The notes under the pieces are model-generated. The model saw only the letters and a list, made by a program, of their open reading frames with translations, made no database searches and was not told the DNA's origin. Both the position numbers and the translations under genes were made by a program. A stretch of DNA of 64,000 nt, from the NCBI RefSeq assembly GCF_039531695.1, contig NZ_BAAAQN010000001.1:248001-312000 (forward strand), in the 5' to 3' direction. The DNA is from Catenulispora yoronensis. Its GTDB lineage: Bacteria; Actinomycetota; Actinomycetes; Streptomycetales; Catenulisporaceae. Position 1 is the stretch's first letter. Every line of letters begins with the position of its first letter. Positions 25,015 through 31,450 of the stretch are shown here, in pieces.

Positions 25015-25036
25015 CTCGACAACAAGTGTTGTCGAG
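25015..25036. promoter_or_regulatory. perfect 10-bp inverted repeat overlapping a -35 box
   Basis: Arms CTCGACAACA (25015-25024) and TGTTGTCGAG (25027-25036) with a 2-nt spacer. The right arm contains TTGTCG (25029-25034), the -35 of the promoter for the gene at 25065. A repressor bound here would block that promoter and could also affect the divergent kinase gene. Confidence 0.6.
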
Positions 25037-25058
25037 CCTCAGTCCGGGGGGTTAGGCT
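25029..25058 (+). promoter_or_regulatory. leaderless promoter for the 122-residue protein gene
   Basis: -35 TTGTCG (25029-25034), 18-bp spacer, -10 TAGGCT (25053-25058), and the ATG begins 6 nt later at 25065. This spacing is typical of leaderless transcripts in actinomycetes, and no ribosome site is present. Confidence 0.55.
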
Positions 25059-25064
25059 GGCAGC

Positions 25065-25433
25065 ATGCCAGGCCCTCCCTTCGTCGTCGTCCTCTCCGAG
25101 GAGGAGATCGCGGCACTCGCCGACGCCGCCGTGCAGGATCTGGCGCAGCGTCTGGCGCATCGAGCGTTCCGTCCGTTGTCGGCGGAGTCGAGCCACCCGG
25201 ACGAGCTGGCCGAGAGCGACGCCCTCGCCCATCTCCATGCCCTGACTCATGTCCGCCGCGCGGTGATCCGCCAAGAGAACGCCGCGGCCGAGCGCGCGGT
25301 GCTCGCCGGTGCCGACTACCCCAAGCTCGGGCAGGCCACCAACATCAGCCGGCAGGGCGCCCGGCGCCGCTGGCCCGGACTGGTCACCGCCGCCAAGACC
25401 TCGCGCCAACCGTCCGACGAGACCGACTCATGA
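25065..25433 (+). CDS. 122-residue protein with possible helix-turn-helix
   Basis: Family not recognised. Mostly helical; the C-terminal LGQATNISRQGARRRWPG reads like the recognition helix pair of a small HTH, as in other actinobacterial HTH-like proteins that end in RQGARRRW. It overlaps the response regulator start by 4 nt, so the two are co-expressed. If it binds DNA, the palindrome at 25015 in its own promoter is a natural target (autoregulation, inferred). Confidence 0.75.
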   Translation: MPGPPFVVVLSEEEIAALADAAVQDLAQRLAHRAFRPLSAESSHPDELAESDALAHLHALTHVRRAVIRQENAAAERAVLAGADYPKLGQATNISRQGARRRWPGLVTAAKTSRQPSDETDS

Positions 25434-25876
25434 CGACCGGATCCCTGGTGCGCCCGCGCGCCTACGACATCCTGCTCGTCGAGGACGACGCCGCGGACGC
25501 GCTTCTCATCAAGGACGCGCTGCTGGAGCGCGGACAGCACGTCATCACCCGGGTCGAGGACGGGGTGGAGGCGCTGCAACGGCTCCAGGACCCGAGGTTC
25601 GCACACCCGGACCTCATCGTCATGGATCTGAACATGCCGCGGATGAACGGCCACGAGCTGCTCGCGGTGCTGAAGGCCGACGCCGCGCTCAAGGTTATCC
25701 CGGTGGTCGTGCTCAGCACGTCCGACGCGCCGGACGACGTGACGGGCGCGTACGCCCGGCATGCGAACGCGTACGTCGCGAAGCCGTTCAACCTGGACGA
25801 CTTCACCGCCGCGGTCCACAACATCCATACGTTCTTCTTCGACACCGCCAGCACGGTCCCGCGCACCGAGGGGTGA
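25430..25876 (+). CDS. single-domain response regulator (CheY/Rcp1-like)
   Basis: 148 residues, receiver only: LLVEDDAADALLIKDAL, phosphoacceptor Asp 66 in VMDLNMPRMNG, LSTSDAPDD and YVAKPFN. Receivers of this subgroup pair with phytochrome-type kinases whose HisKA reads SHDLQEPL, as in the divergent gene at 23188. ATG at 25430 overlaps the previous stop (ATGA). Confidence 0.92.
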   Translation: MTTGSLVRPRAYDILLVEDDAADALLIKDALLERGQHVITRVEDGVEALQRLQDPRFAHPDLIVMDLNMPRMNGHELLAVLKADAALKVIPVVVLSTSDAPDDVTGAYARHANAYVAKPFNLDDFTAAVHNIHTFFFDTASTVPRTEG

Positions 25877-25989
25877 CGAGGAGCGACAGAGCACTGCCGC
25901 CGGTCGGCTTTCGCAGTCGACCAGCGGCAAATAGTGGGAGCCCGATCGCGGGCATGGTGGGCTCGGGAGTCAGGCCCGGCCCCCGCGGT

Positions 25990-26724
25990 TCAGGGGCGGT
26001 CGCCCGGCCGATCCGGTCGTGCGGTGTCGGAATCCTGATTGCCCGCGTCGCCCGCCACGATCACCGACTGGCGGTCGCCGGACGGGGTCGCGGAGGTTCC
26101 GGACGGGGTCGCTGACGTTCCGGACGGGATCGCGGAGCTTCCGGGTACTCCCGAGTTTCCGGAGCTTCCGGGTGTCCCGGACACTCCGGGCGGTGTCGCC
26201 GGCGTTCCGGAGGCGGCGTACGGGGCGGCGGACGGGGTCGCGGGCGTTCCGGACCGACCGCTGATCGTGACCGTCCTGCGCTGTCCGGGGCCGACTCGCG
26301 GCACGGTCAAGGTCAGGATCCCGTCAGCGAGATCGGCGTGCACGTTGTCGCGGTCGGCGTCGGCCGGCAGCGAGGTCCGGTACAGGAAGCTTCCCGCGCG
26401 ATGCGCCAAGTGGCCCGTCCGACCCGCGCCGGCGTCTTCCAGATCGCCGCGGACGCACAGCTGGTGGCCCTCGATCTCGACCTGGATCCGGTCCCGCGGA
26501 ATGCCGGGCAGCTCCAGGCGGACCCACCAGGCGTCCGCGTTCTCGTCCTCCTCCACGACCGGCGTCCACCTGGGGCCGCGCGAGCCTCCGCCGGGCGACC
26601 GGCCGGCCCAGCGGGCGAGGCGGTCGAACAGCTCGTCCAGCTCCGCCGGCGGCGCCCAGGGCAGGCCCCAGCTCGGACCGGATCGTTCTCCGCCGCCGGC
26701 GCGGCGGGAAGAGGAATCGTTCAT
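25990..26724 (-). CDS. Hsp20 small heat-shock protein with low-complexity tail
   Basis: 244 residues; the family norm is about 140-160. An alpha-crystallin domain runs from about 60 to 165 (WWVRLELPGIPRDRIQVE, then GILTLTVPRVG). A C-terminal tail of about 75 residues has repeats of Gly, Thr, Pro, Ala, Ser (SGTPATP, SGTSATPSG) and may be disordered. ATG 26722-26724 has AAGGAG upstream. An inverted repeat 44 bp upstream is a likely heat-shock operator. Confidence 0.9.
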   Translation of the reverse strand: MNDSSSRRAGGGERSGPSWGLPWAPPAELDELFDRLARWAGRSPGGGSRGPRWTPVVEEDENADAWWVRLELPGIPRDRIQVEIEGHQLCVRGDLEDAGAGRTGHLAHRAGSFLYRTSLPADADRDNVHADLADGILTLTVPRVGPGQRRTVTISGRSGTPATPSAAPYAASGTPATPPGVSGTPGSSGNSGVPGSSAIPSGTSATPSGTSATPSGDRQSVIVAGDAGNQDSDTARPDRPGDRP

Positions 26725-26767
26725 GATGGTGCTCCTTCGCTCGGACGTTCCAGCTTCGGAGGTCTTC

Positions 26768-26794
26768 GTTTGACCGGGACACCGGCGGTCAAAC
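26768..26794. promoter_or_regulatory. 9-N9-9 inverted repeat upstream of hsp20
   Basis: GTTTGACCG (26768-26776), 9-nt spacer, CGGTCAAAC (26786-26794). The arms-and-spacer geometry equals that of the CIRCE element, but the sequence is different. It lies between hsp20 and the end of the DAG-kinase-like gene, so it most likely serves hsp20. Confidence 0.55.
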
Positions 26795-26820
26795 AAACAG
26801 CACCAAGTCAGAACTCGGAC

Positions 26821-27723
26821 TCAGCCGCCGTCGCGGTTCCGGTCCGACCGCACCATCAGGGCCGCGGGCTCCACGACGACGTCGAGCCCGAAACCGTCCG
26901 CGAGCGCTTCGCCGTCGGACTCCCGGCGCAGCTCCCGGGAGCCGTTGATGAATATGCGCTGCCCGTGCAGCCGCTGGACGGAACCGCCGTTTCGGCCGCG
27001 CTTGCGCAGCAGCCGCGTGGCGACGACCAGCCAGCCGAACAGCGAGCGCGGAGCCAGGATGGCCACCCGCAGCACACCGTCGTCGGCCTGCGCGTCGGGG
27101 AACAACGTCAGACTGCCGTGCAGGGCCCCCAAGTTGCCGATGACCACGGCGCGCACATGCCGGTACTGAGTGCTGTGGCCGTCCACCTCGACAGCGATGG
27201 TGAATCCCCGGTCGGCCAGGTGCCGGGTCAGCGAGACCAGATAGGCGGGCCAGCCCAGACGCCGCTTGAGCGAGCGCGGGGCGTCCTGCACCATCGCGGC
27301 GTCCAGTCCCAGGCCGGCCATGCCGACGACCACGCCTTCGGTCATCCGCCCCACGTCGATCGGGCGGTCGACGCCGTTGAGCGCGATCTCGACCGCCGCC
27401 GCCGGGTCCTTCGGGATCCCGAGGTTCCCGGCCACCAGATTCCCCGTCCCGGCCGGGATCACCGCCATCGGCACCCCGGTCCCGGCCAGCACCGCGGCGC
27501 AGGCGCTCACCGTCCCGTCACCCCCGCAGACGACCACCAGCCGCGCACCGGCGGCCAGCGCGGCCCGCGTCGCCTCACCGCCGGAGTCGCGCGCGGTGGT
27601 CGCGTAGCACCTCGGCGGTGGCTCACCCCGCGCCGCGAGCGCCGCGCGCAGCAGCTCCCGGGGGTCGGTTCCGGGCAGAGTGGCGAGTTTGTCCTCATGG
27701 GCGACGACCGCGACGGATTCCAT
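26821..27723 (-). CDS. diacylglycerol-kinase-family lipid kinase
   Basis: 300 residues. LVVVCGGDGTVSACAAVLAG and PAGTGNLVAGNLGIP are the nucleotide-binding signatures of the DAGK catalytic domain, and GLGLDAAMV, FPDAQADDGVLRV follow in family order. It would phosphorylate diacylglycerol or a related lipid at the membrane face. ATG 27723 is used; ATG 27765 adds MRRFRLPGLGNRAT and neither has a strong ribosome site. It is divergent from the YihY gene. Confidence 0.9.
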   Translation of the reverse strand: MESVAVVAHEDKLATLPGTDPRELLRAALAARGEPPPRCYATTARDSGGEATRAALAAGARLVVVCGGDGTVSACAAVLAGTGVPMAVIPAGTGNLVAGNLGIPKDPAAAVEIALNGVDRPIDVGRMTEGVVVGMAGLGLDAAMVQDAPRSLKRRLGWPAYLVSLTRHLADRGFTIAVEVDGHSTQYRHVRAVVIGNLGALHGSLTLFPDAQADDGVLRVAILAPRSLFGWLVVATRLLRKRGRNGGSVQRLHGQRIFINGSRELRRESDGEALADGFGLDVVVEPAALMVRSDRNRDGG

Positions 27724-27795
27724 GGTGGCCCGATTGCCCAGGCCGGGAAGCCGAAACCGGCGCATGATCCGTGCCGATCGGGACAGAAGCGAGCC

Positions 27796-28737
27796 ATGTC
27801 GACCACGACGAGGGTGCCGCAGACCCGGACCATGTCCGGCGAGGAGTTGTCGGCGGACGACGCCTGGCGGACGTTGCGCCACACCGGAAGCGCCGGACTG
27901 GCCAAGGACGCGTTCGTGCGCCTTCGGTACGGCGACGGTTTCAGCCACGCCAGGGCTCTGGCTCTCCAGATGGCGTTGACCGCCATGCCGGGCCTGATCG
28001 CCTTGGTGGGTCTGGCGCAGACCGCGCATGACGCCCGGTGGGGCCAGGCTTTGCAGAGGACGATCGAGCGAGTCACACCCGCGGCCAGCCGTGACTCCGT
28101 GGAGAAGGCGCTTCAGGGAGCCGGCGACGGCGGAAGCGCGGCCGTGTGGCTGGGCCTGGCCGCCGCGCTGTTGTCGCTGACGGTGGCGATGGGACAGATC
28201 GAGCGCGGCGCCAACCGCATCTACGGCGTGCAACGCGATCGGCCGTTCCCCGCCAAGTACGGCGGCGCGCTGTTGCGGGCCGTCCTGGCCGGCGTGCCGA
28301 TCGCCTGCGGCCTGGCGCTAATGGTGTTCGGCCAGTCCTTTGGCAGTTCCCTGACCGAGGTGTACCGGTGGTCGCCGGGATGGTCGAACGCGTGGAACGT
28401 CGCCCGCTGGCCGGTCGGCGTCCTGCTGGCCCTGATCTCGGCCGGCATCCTGTTCCGCAGCGCCCCACGCCGCCGCCAGCCCTCGGCGACCTGGCTGATG
28501 TTCGGCGCCGGCGTCTCCCTGGTGCTGTGGCTGGCGCTGACCGCCGCACTGGCGTGGTACATCAACGGCAGCTCGACTTTCAGCACCACCTACGGTCCGC
28601 TCACCGCGGTGCTGGCGTTTCTTTTGTGGGCCAATCTGAGTGCGATAGCGCTCTTTTACGGTGTCGCTTTCGCCGCCCAGTTGGAGAGTCGGCGGGCCGG
28701 CGTGAAATCGCCGATCACCGCTGATCCCGGGGCGTGA
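27796..28737 (+). CDS. YihY/BrkB-family inner-membrane protein
   Basis: 313 residues with about six membrane segments. RYGDGFSHARALALQMALTA near the start and AAALLSLTVAMGQIERGANRIYG, AVLAFLLWANLSAIALFYG near the end are the family marks. Role unknown; the E. coli relative was once misnamed RNase BN. ATG 27796 has only a weak GCGAG upstream; ATG 27832 is an alternative. Divergent from the lipid-kinase gene. Confidence 0.88.
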   Translation: MSTTTRVPQTRTMSGEELSADDAWRTLRHTGSAGLAKDAFVRLRYGDGFSHARALALQMALTAMPGLIALVGLAQTAHDARWGQALQRTIERVTPAASRDSVEKALQGAGDGGSAAVWLGLAAALLSLTVAMGQIERGANRIYGVQRDRPFPAKYGGALLRAVLAGVPIACGLALMVFGQSFGSSLTEVYRWSPGWSNAWNVARWPVGVLLALISAGILFRSAPRRRQPSATWLMFGAGVSLVLWLALTAALAWYINGSSTFSTTYGPLTAVLAFLLWANLSAIALFYGVAFAAQLESRRAGVKSPITADPGA

Positions 28738-28814
28738 GGCGGCCCCCACATGGGCTAAAACAGGTTTCGGCGCCGCGGTGGGCCGGTCTTCCGGCCCTCA
28801 CCTGCGAGGGAGCG

Positions 28815-28849
28815 ATCTCGGAACGCCGGAGCCGGACTCGTTCCGAGAT
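28815..28849 (+). terminator. 11-bp stem after the YihY gene
   Basis: ATCTCGGAACG (28815-28825) pairs perfectly with CGTTCCGAGAT (28839-28849) around 13 nt. It lies 77 bp after the YihY stop. It could instead be a regulatory element of the operon that starts at 28949. Confidence 0.5.
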
Positions 28850-28881
28850 GCGCGGACCGGTCGACGGCAGGACGGTTGGGG

Positions 28882-28906
28882 GTGGTGGAGAATTCTGATC
28901 CACCAC
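28882..28906. promoter_or_regulatory. 8-N9-8 inverted repeat upstream of the HEXXH operon
   Basis: GTGGTGGA (28882-28889) and TCCACCAC (28899-28906) with a 9-nt spacer that contains GAATTC. It lies 43 bp before the HEXXH gene, where an operator would control the RiPP-like operon. Confidence 0.5.
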
Positions 28907-28948
28907 AATTCGTGCAAATGCGCGGAGATCTGAATCTGCCCTGGAGCG

Positions 28949-30058
28949 ATGATGTCCGCTTGCTATCCAGAAAGCGTGAAGGACCAGATTCGGCAGGGAG
29001 CGACGTATTACCCGTCAGATCCGCCTGATGCCTGGGAAGCGTTGCGCAGCGAGGTCGTCTCCCTTCGGCAGAGTGTGATCGCCGATCTGATGTTGCGGTG
29101 GTCGGCTTCGGCGCCGCGCGAGACGAGCGTGGTCACGTATCGCGACGACGTCCGCGACCTGCTCGCCATGAACCCGGAGGACCGGCACCGGCTGATGACG
29201 CATCCGGCCATGCTGATCTGGCTGCGCCAGGCGGTGGCCAAGTCCTCGTCCGGGATGCGGGCCGGCGGCCCGGGAGTGGACGCGGTCGGTGGTTGGCTCA
29301 CTGACTTCGCCTCGGTGCGCGACCGGTGCGTGGCCGACGGCGGGCCCGACGGGCTGACGGTGGCCGGCTCGGTGCGGTTGAAGCGCCATGACGTGGATCC
29401 GCTGGTCAGCATGGTCTCGTCGCCGACGTACACCTTCCCGACCGGTTCCGGCTCCTCCGCGGAGGAGGAGCGCATGAAGGCGTGCGAGGCGTATCCGCTC
29501 GAATTCTTCTCAGGGGTCGCCGATGCCGCGCTCGGGCGGGCGCGAGCGGCGTGGCCCGCGCTGGGGGACATGTTTCCGCGCTTCGTGCACACCGTGGTCC
29601 ACGTGCCCGACAGCGAGTTCCGCAGCGCTTCGGCCTCGCGGTACACCGGCCTGATCTTCATCGCCGGCGACGACCGGACTCTCCTGGAGGTCGAGGAGTC
29701 GCTGATCCACGAGTTCGGCCACCAGGTCCTGTACTGGGTGATGGAGACGGATCCGCTGTTCGAGAACACCGAGAACGGGCCGGACTTCACGTTGCCGTGG
29801 TCCGGGTCCGAGCGCGACTACTACGGCTTCTACCACGCGTTCTACATCTACACGCTGCTCGCGCAGTACTACGCACGCGTGGTGCGGTCCCGCCCGGAGA
29901 CCCGAGCCCCGGCGGCGAAGCGTCTCCACGAGATCGGCTCAGGGCTCGAACTCGCGATCCCGATGATTCTTTCGAGCGGCCGGTTCACACCCGTCGGCGA
30001 GGTGTTCACGCAGAACGTCTGCGACAGCGCACGCGCCGTCGTCCAGAGCCTCGACTGA
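28949..30058 (+). CDS. HEXXH-motif putative peptide-modification enzyme
   Basis: 369 residues. SLIHEFGHQVLYW gives His 254, Glu 255 and His 258; GFYHAFYIY offers His 296 as a further ligand. The layout fits the TIGR04267-type HEXXH domain found in RiPP loci (often fused or next to FxsB radical SAM enzymes); NCBI names this group aKG-HExxH-type peptide beta-hydroxylase, recalled from memory. There is no signal peptide, so a secreted protease is unlikely. It is followed after 44 bp by a PqqD-like gene and then by a short peptide gene, the context of a RiPP tailoring enzyme. The start may be ATG 28949, ATG 28952 or a later GTG. Confidence 0.75.
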   Translation: MMSACYPESVKDQIRQGATYYPSDPPDAWEALRSEVVSLRQSVIADLMLRWSASAPRETSVVTYRDDVRDLLAMNPEDRHRLMTHPAMLIWLRQAVAKSSSGMRAGGPGVDAVGGWLTDFASVRDRCVADGGPDGLTVAGSVRLKRHDVDPLVSMVSSPTYTFPTGSGSSAEEERMKACEAYPLEFFSGVADAALGRARAAWPALGDMFPRFVHTVVHVPDSEFRSASASRYTGLIFIAGDDRTLLEVEESLIHEFGHQVLYWVMETDPLFENTENGPDFTLPWSGSERDYYGFYHAFYIYTLLAQYYARVVRSRPETRAPAAKRLHEIGSGLELAIPMILSSGRFTPVGEVFTQNVCDSARAVVQSLD

Positions 30059-30102
30059 GGCGGAAAGCAGAAGAAACCCATATCCCTGTTGAGGAGAACG
30101 CG

Positions 30103-30447
30103 GTGTCCGCAAGCCAAGAAGAATCGACGTTCACCATCGACGAGAATTCCCGTCTCGACATCCCCAAGGGGGCGATGGTCCAGCACGGACTCGGCATCGA
30201 GAGCCTCGACGTCGACGACGAGATGGTCCTCTACGACACCCTGCGCAACCAGAGCTACCGGCTCAACGCGCCGGCGACGGAGATCTGGAAACGCCTCGAC
30301 CGGGGTCTCGCCTACGAAGCGCTGGTCGCGGACTTCGCCGCCAAGGACGACTCGCCACAAGCCCCGGACGGCGTCGAACAGACCCTGCCGGACTTTCTCA
30401 CCAAACTTGCCGACCGCGGACTGATCGGCATCAACCAGCCCTCCTGA
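30103..30447 (+). CDS. PqqD-like RiPP recognition protein
   Basis: 114 residues. VDDEMVLYDTLRNQSYRLNA then ATEIWKRLDRG and DFLTKLADRGLIG follow the PqqD pattern: three strands, then three helices with a conserved Trp. PqqD-type domains bind the leader of a precursor peptide and present it to the modifying enzyme. GTG 30103 has GAGGAG seven bases upstream. It lies between the HEXXH enzyme and the glutamine-rich peptide, the natural place for the adaptor. Confidence 0.85.
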   Translation: MSASQEESTFTIDENSRLDIPKGAMVQHGLGIESLDVDDEMVLYDTLRNQSYRLNAPATEIWKRLDRGLAYEALVADFAAKDDSPQAPDGVEQTLPDFLTKLADRGLIGINQPS

Positions 30448-30482
30448 ATCCACTGAAGAACCAGCAAGAGGAGGAGTCCATC

Positions 30483-30704
30483 ATGGCCGCCCAACGCCCC
30501 GAGATCACAGATCTGGGTGCTCTCAACAACCTGGGCATCCGAGCAGACGCCGAGCAGCAACAACAGCAGCAGCAACAGCAGCAAGGAACCAAGACCGTGC
30601 GTCGGTTCATCAACGCCGACACCTCTCTGCCGCAGGAGGAGGTCGTGGAGAAGCTGACGACAGAGCTTCGACAGACCAACGCGATCAGTCCTCGATCCTC
30701 GTAA
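30483..30704 (+). CDS. 73-residue peptide with ten-glutamine run, candidate RiPP precursor
   Basis: A short acidic N-terminus (RPEITDLGALNNLGIRADAE), then ten Gln (25-34) coded by a mix of CAG and CAA, then KTVRRFINADTSLPQEE and a helical C-terminus ending in SPRSS. No Cys. Mixed codons argue against simple slippage and for selection on the peptide. ATG 30483 has GAGGAGGAG upstream. Immediately follows the PqqD-like gene and is followed by a strong terminator, so it is the last gene of the operon. The substrate role is inferred; it could be an accessory protein. Confidence 0.75.
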   Translation: MAAQRPEITDLGALNNLGIRADAEQQQQQQQQQQGTKTVRRFINADTSLPQEEVVEKLTTELRQTNAISPRSS

Positions 30705-30711
30705 GCAAGAA

Positions 30712-30764
30712 GCCGCTGCAAGTCAGGCGCGCGAACAGTTCGCTGCGGCCTGGCTTGCAGCGGC
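30712..30764 (+). terminator. 17-bp terminator stem after the glutamine-rich peptide gene
   Basis: GCCGCTGCAAGTCAGGC (30712-30728) pairs with GCCTGGCTTGCAGCGGC (30748-30764) with a single G-T pair. The 19-nt loop holds a smaller stem (GCGAA/TTCGC). It begins 8 bp after the peptide stop. Confidence 0.8.
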
Positions 30765-30775
30765 ATCATGAGCCC

Positions 30776-31432
30776 GTGAACCTTCTCCGAAGGGTTGTCC
30801 ACCCCGCCGGGACGGGCGTACGGCATGAAACTTCCGCCAAGCATCCCCGCGAAGCACTGCCAGGATGGCGGCGATATGTGGAAACCGTCAGGAACCTGGA
30901 CGTCGCCGGCGTATGGGACGACGTGCCGATCGCGGAGAAGAACACCGTCATAGCCGTGTTGACCTCGCCCGAGTCCACCTATGAGGAGTCGCAGCAGAGA
31001 TGGGCGGCTGGTGGATTCTGGCATACGAACGGTGAGGACCTCAGCAAAGGGGACGTCGAAAAGTGGCTTCACGGGCTGGCGCCGGCGCTCGCGGAGTGCG
31101 GCGTCGAATTGCGAGTCGCGACGGTTGATCCCTGCGAGCTGGGCTCGCCAGGCTACGCAGTGGCCGTGAACGGCAAGACGCTTGAGCTCTACCGCTTCGA
31201 TCTGGCCGACCCGCGCAGTCCGGCTACGGAAGACCCGTGGCTGGACTGCTCGCTCGTTCCAGCCGCTGAGGTCAACCGCCTGTTGGCAGCGGCCGGCAGC
31301 GATCGCCGCCTCGCCCTGATCTGGCCGGGCAGCCAGGACGGGATAGCCGTACTCGGTCCCGAAGGCGCCCTCCGCGCGGCAGCGCCATCAGTCGAGGTCG
31401 ACGAAGACGGACTGGGCTTCGTGATTCCATAG
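30776..31432 (+). CDS. 218-residue protein of unknown function
   Basis: Family not recognised. It reads like a globular cytoplasmic protein: no signal, no membrane segment, evenly spaced hydrophobics (AECGVELRVATVDPCELG, NGKTLELYRFDLADP). It starts at GTG 30776, just past the terminator; a TTG at 30755 lies inside the terminator stem and is rejected. It converges with the NB-ARC gene, leaving 18 bp. Its position next to the RiPP-like operon may be chance. Confidence 0.65.
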   Translation: MNLLRRVVHPAGTGVRHETSAKHPREALPGWRRYVETVRNLDVAGVWDDVPIAEKNTVIAVLTSPESTYEESQQRWAAGGFWHTNGEDLSKGDVEKWLHGLAPALAECGVELRVATVDPCELGSPGYAVAVNGKTLELYRFDLADPRSPATEDPWLDCSLVPAAEVNRLLAAAGSDRRLALIWPGSQDGIAVLGPEGALRAAAPSVEVDEDGLGFVIP

Positions 31433-31450
31433 CGCACAAGGGCAACGCTG

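Noticed and set aside
25938..25964. terminator between the response regulator and hsp20
   Set aside because: Only a 6-bp stem with a 15-nt loop, too weak to call in such GC-rich DNA.
26338..27795. long N-terminal extension of the YihY frame
   Set aside because: The extension is antisense to hsp20 and the lipid-kinase gene. The YihY homology starts after ATG 27796.
28949..30058. HEXXH protein as a secreted zinc protease
   Set aside because: No signal peptide or propeptide, and the neighbours are a PqqD-like protein and a short peptide.
30755..30775. TTG 30755 as start of the 218-residue protein
   Set aside because: It lies inside the terminator stem 30712-30764 and has no ribosome site.
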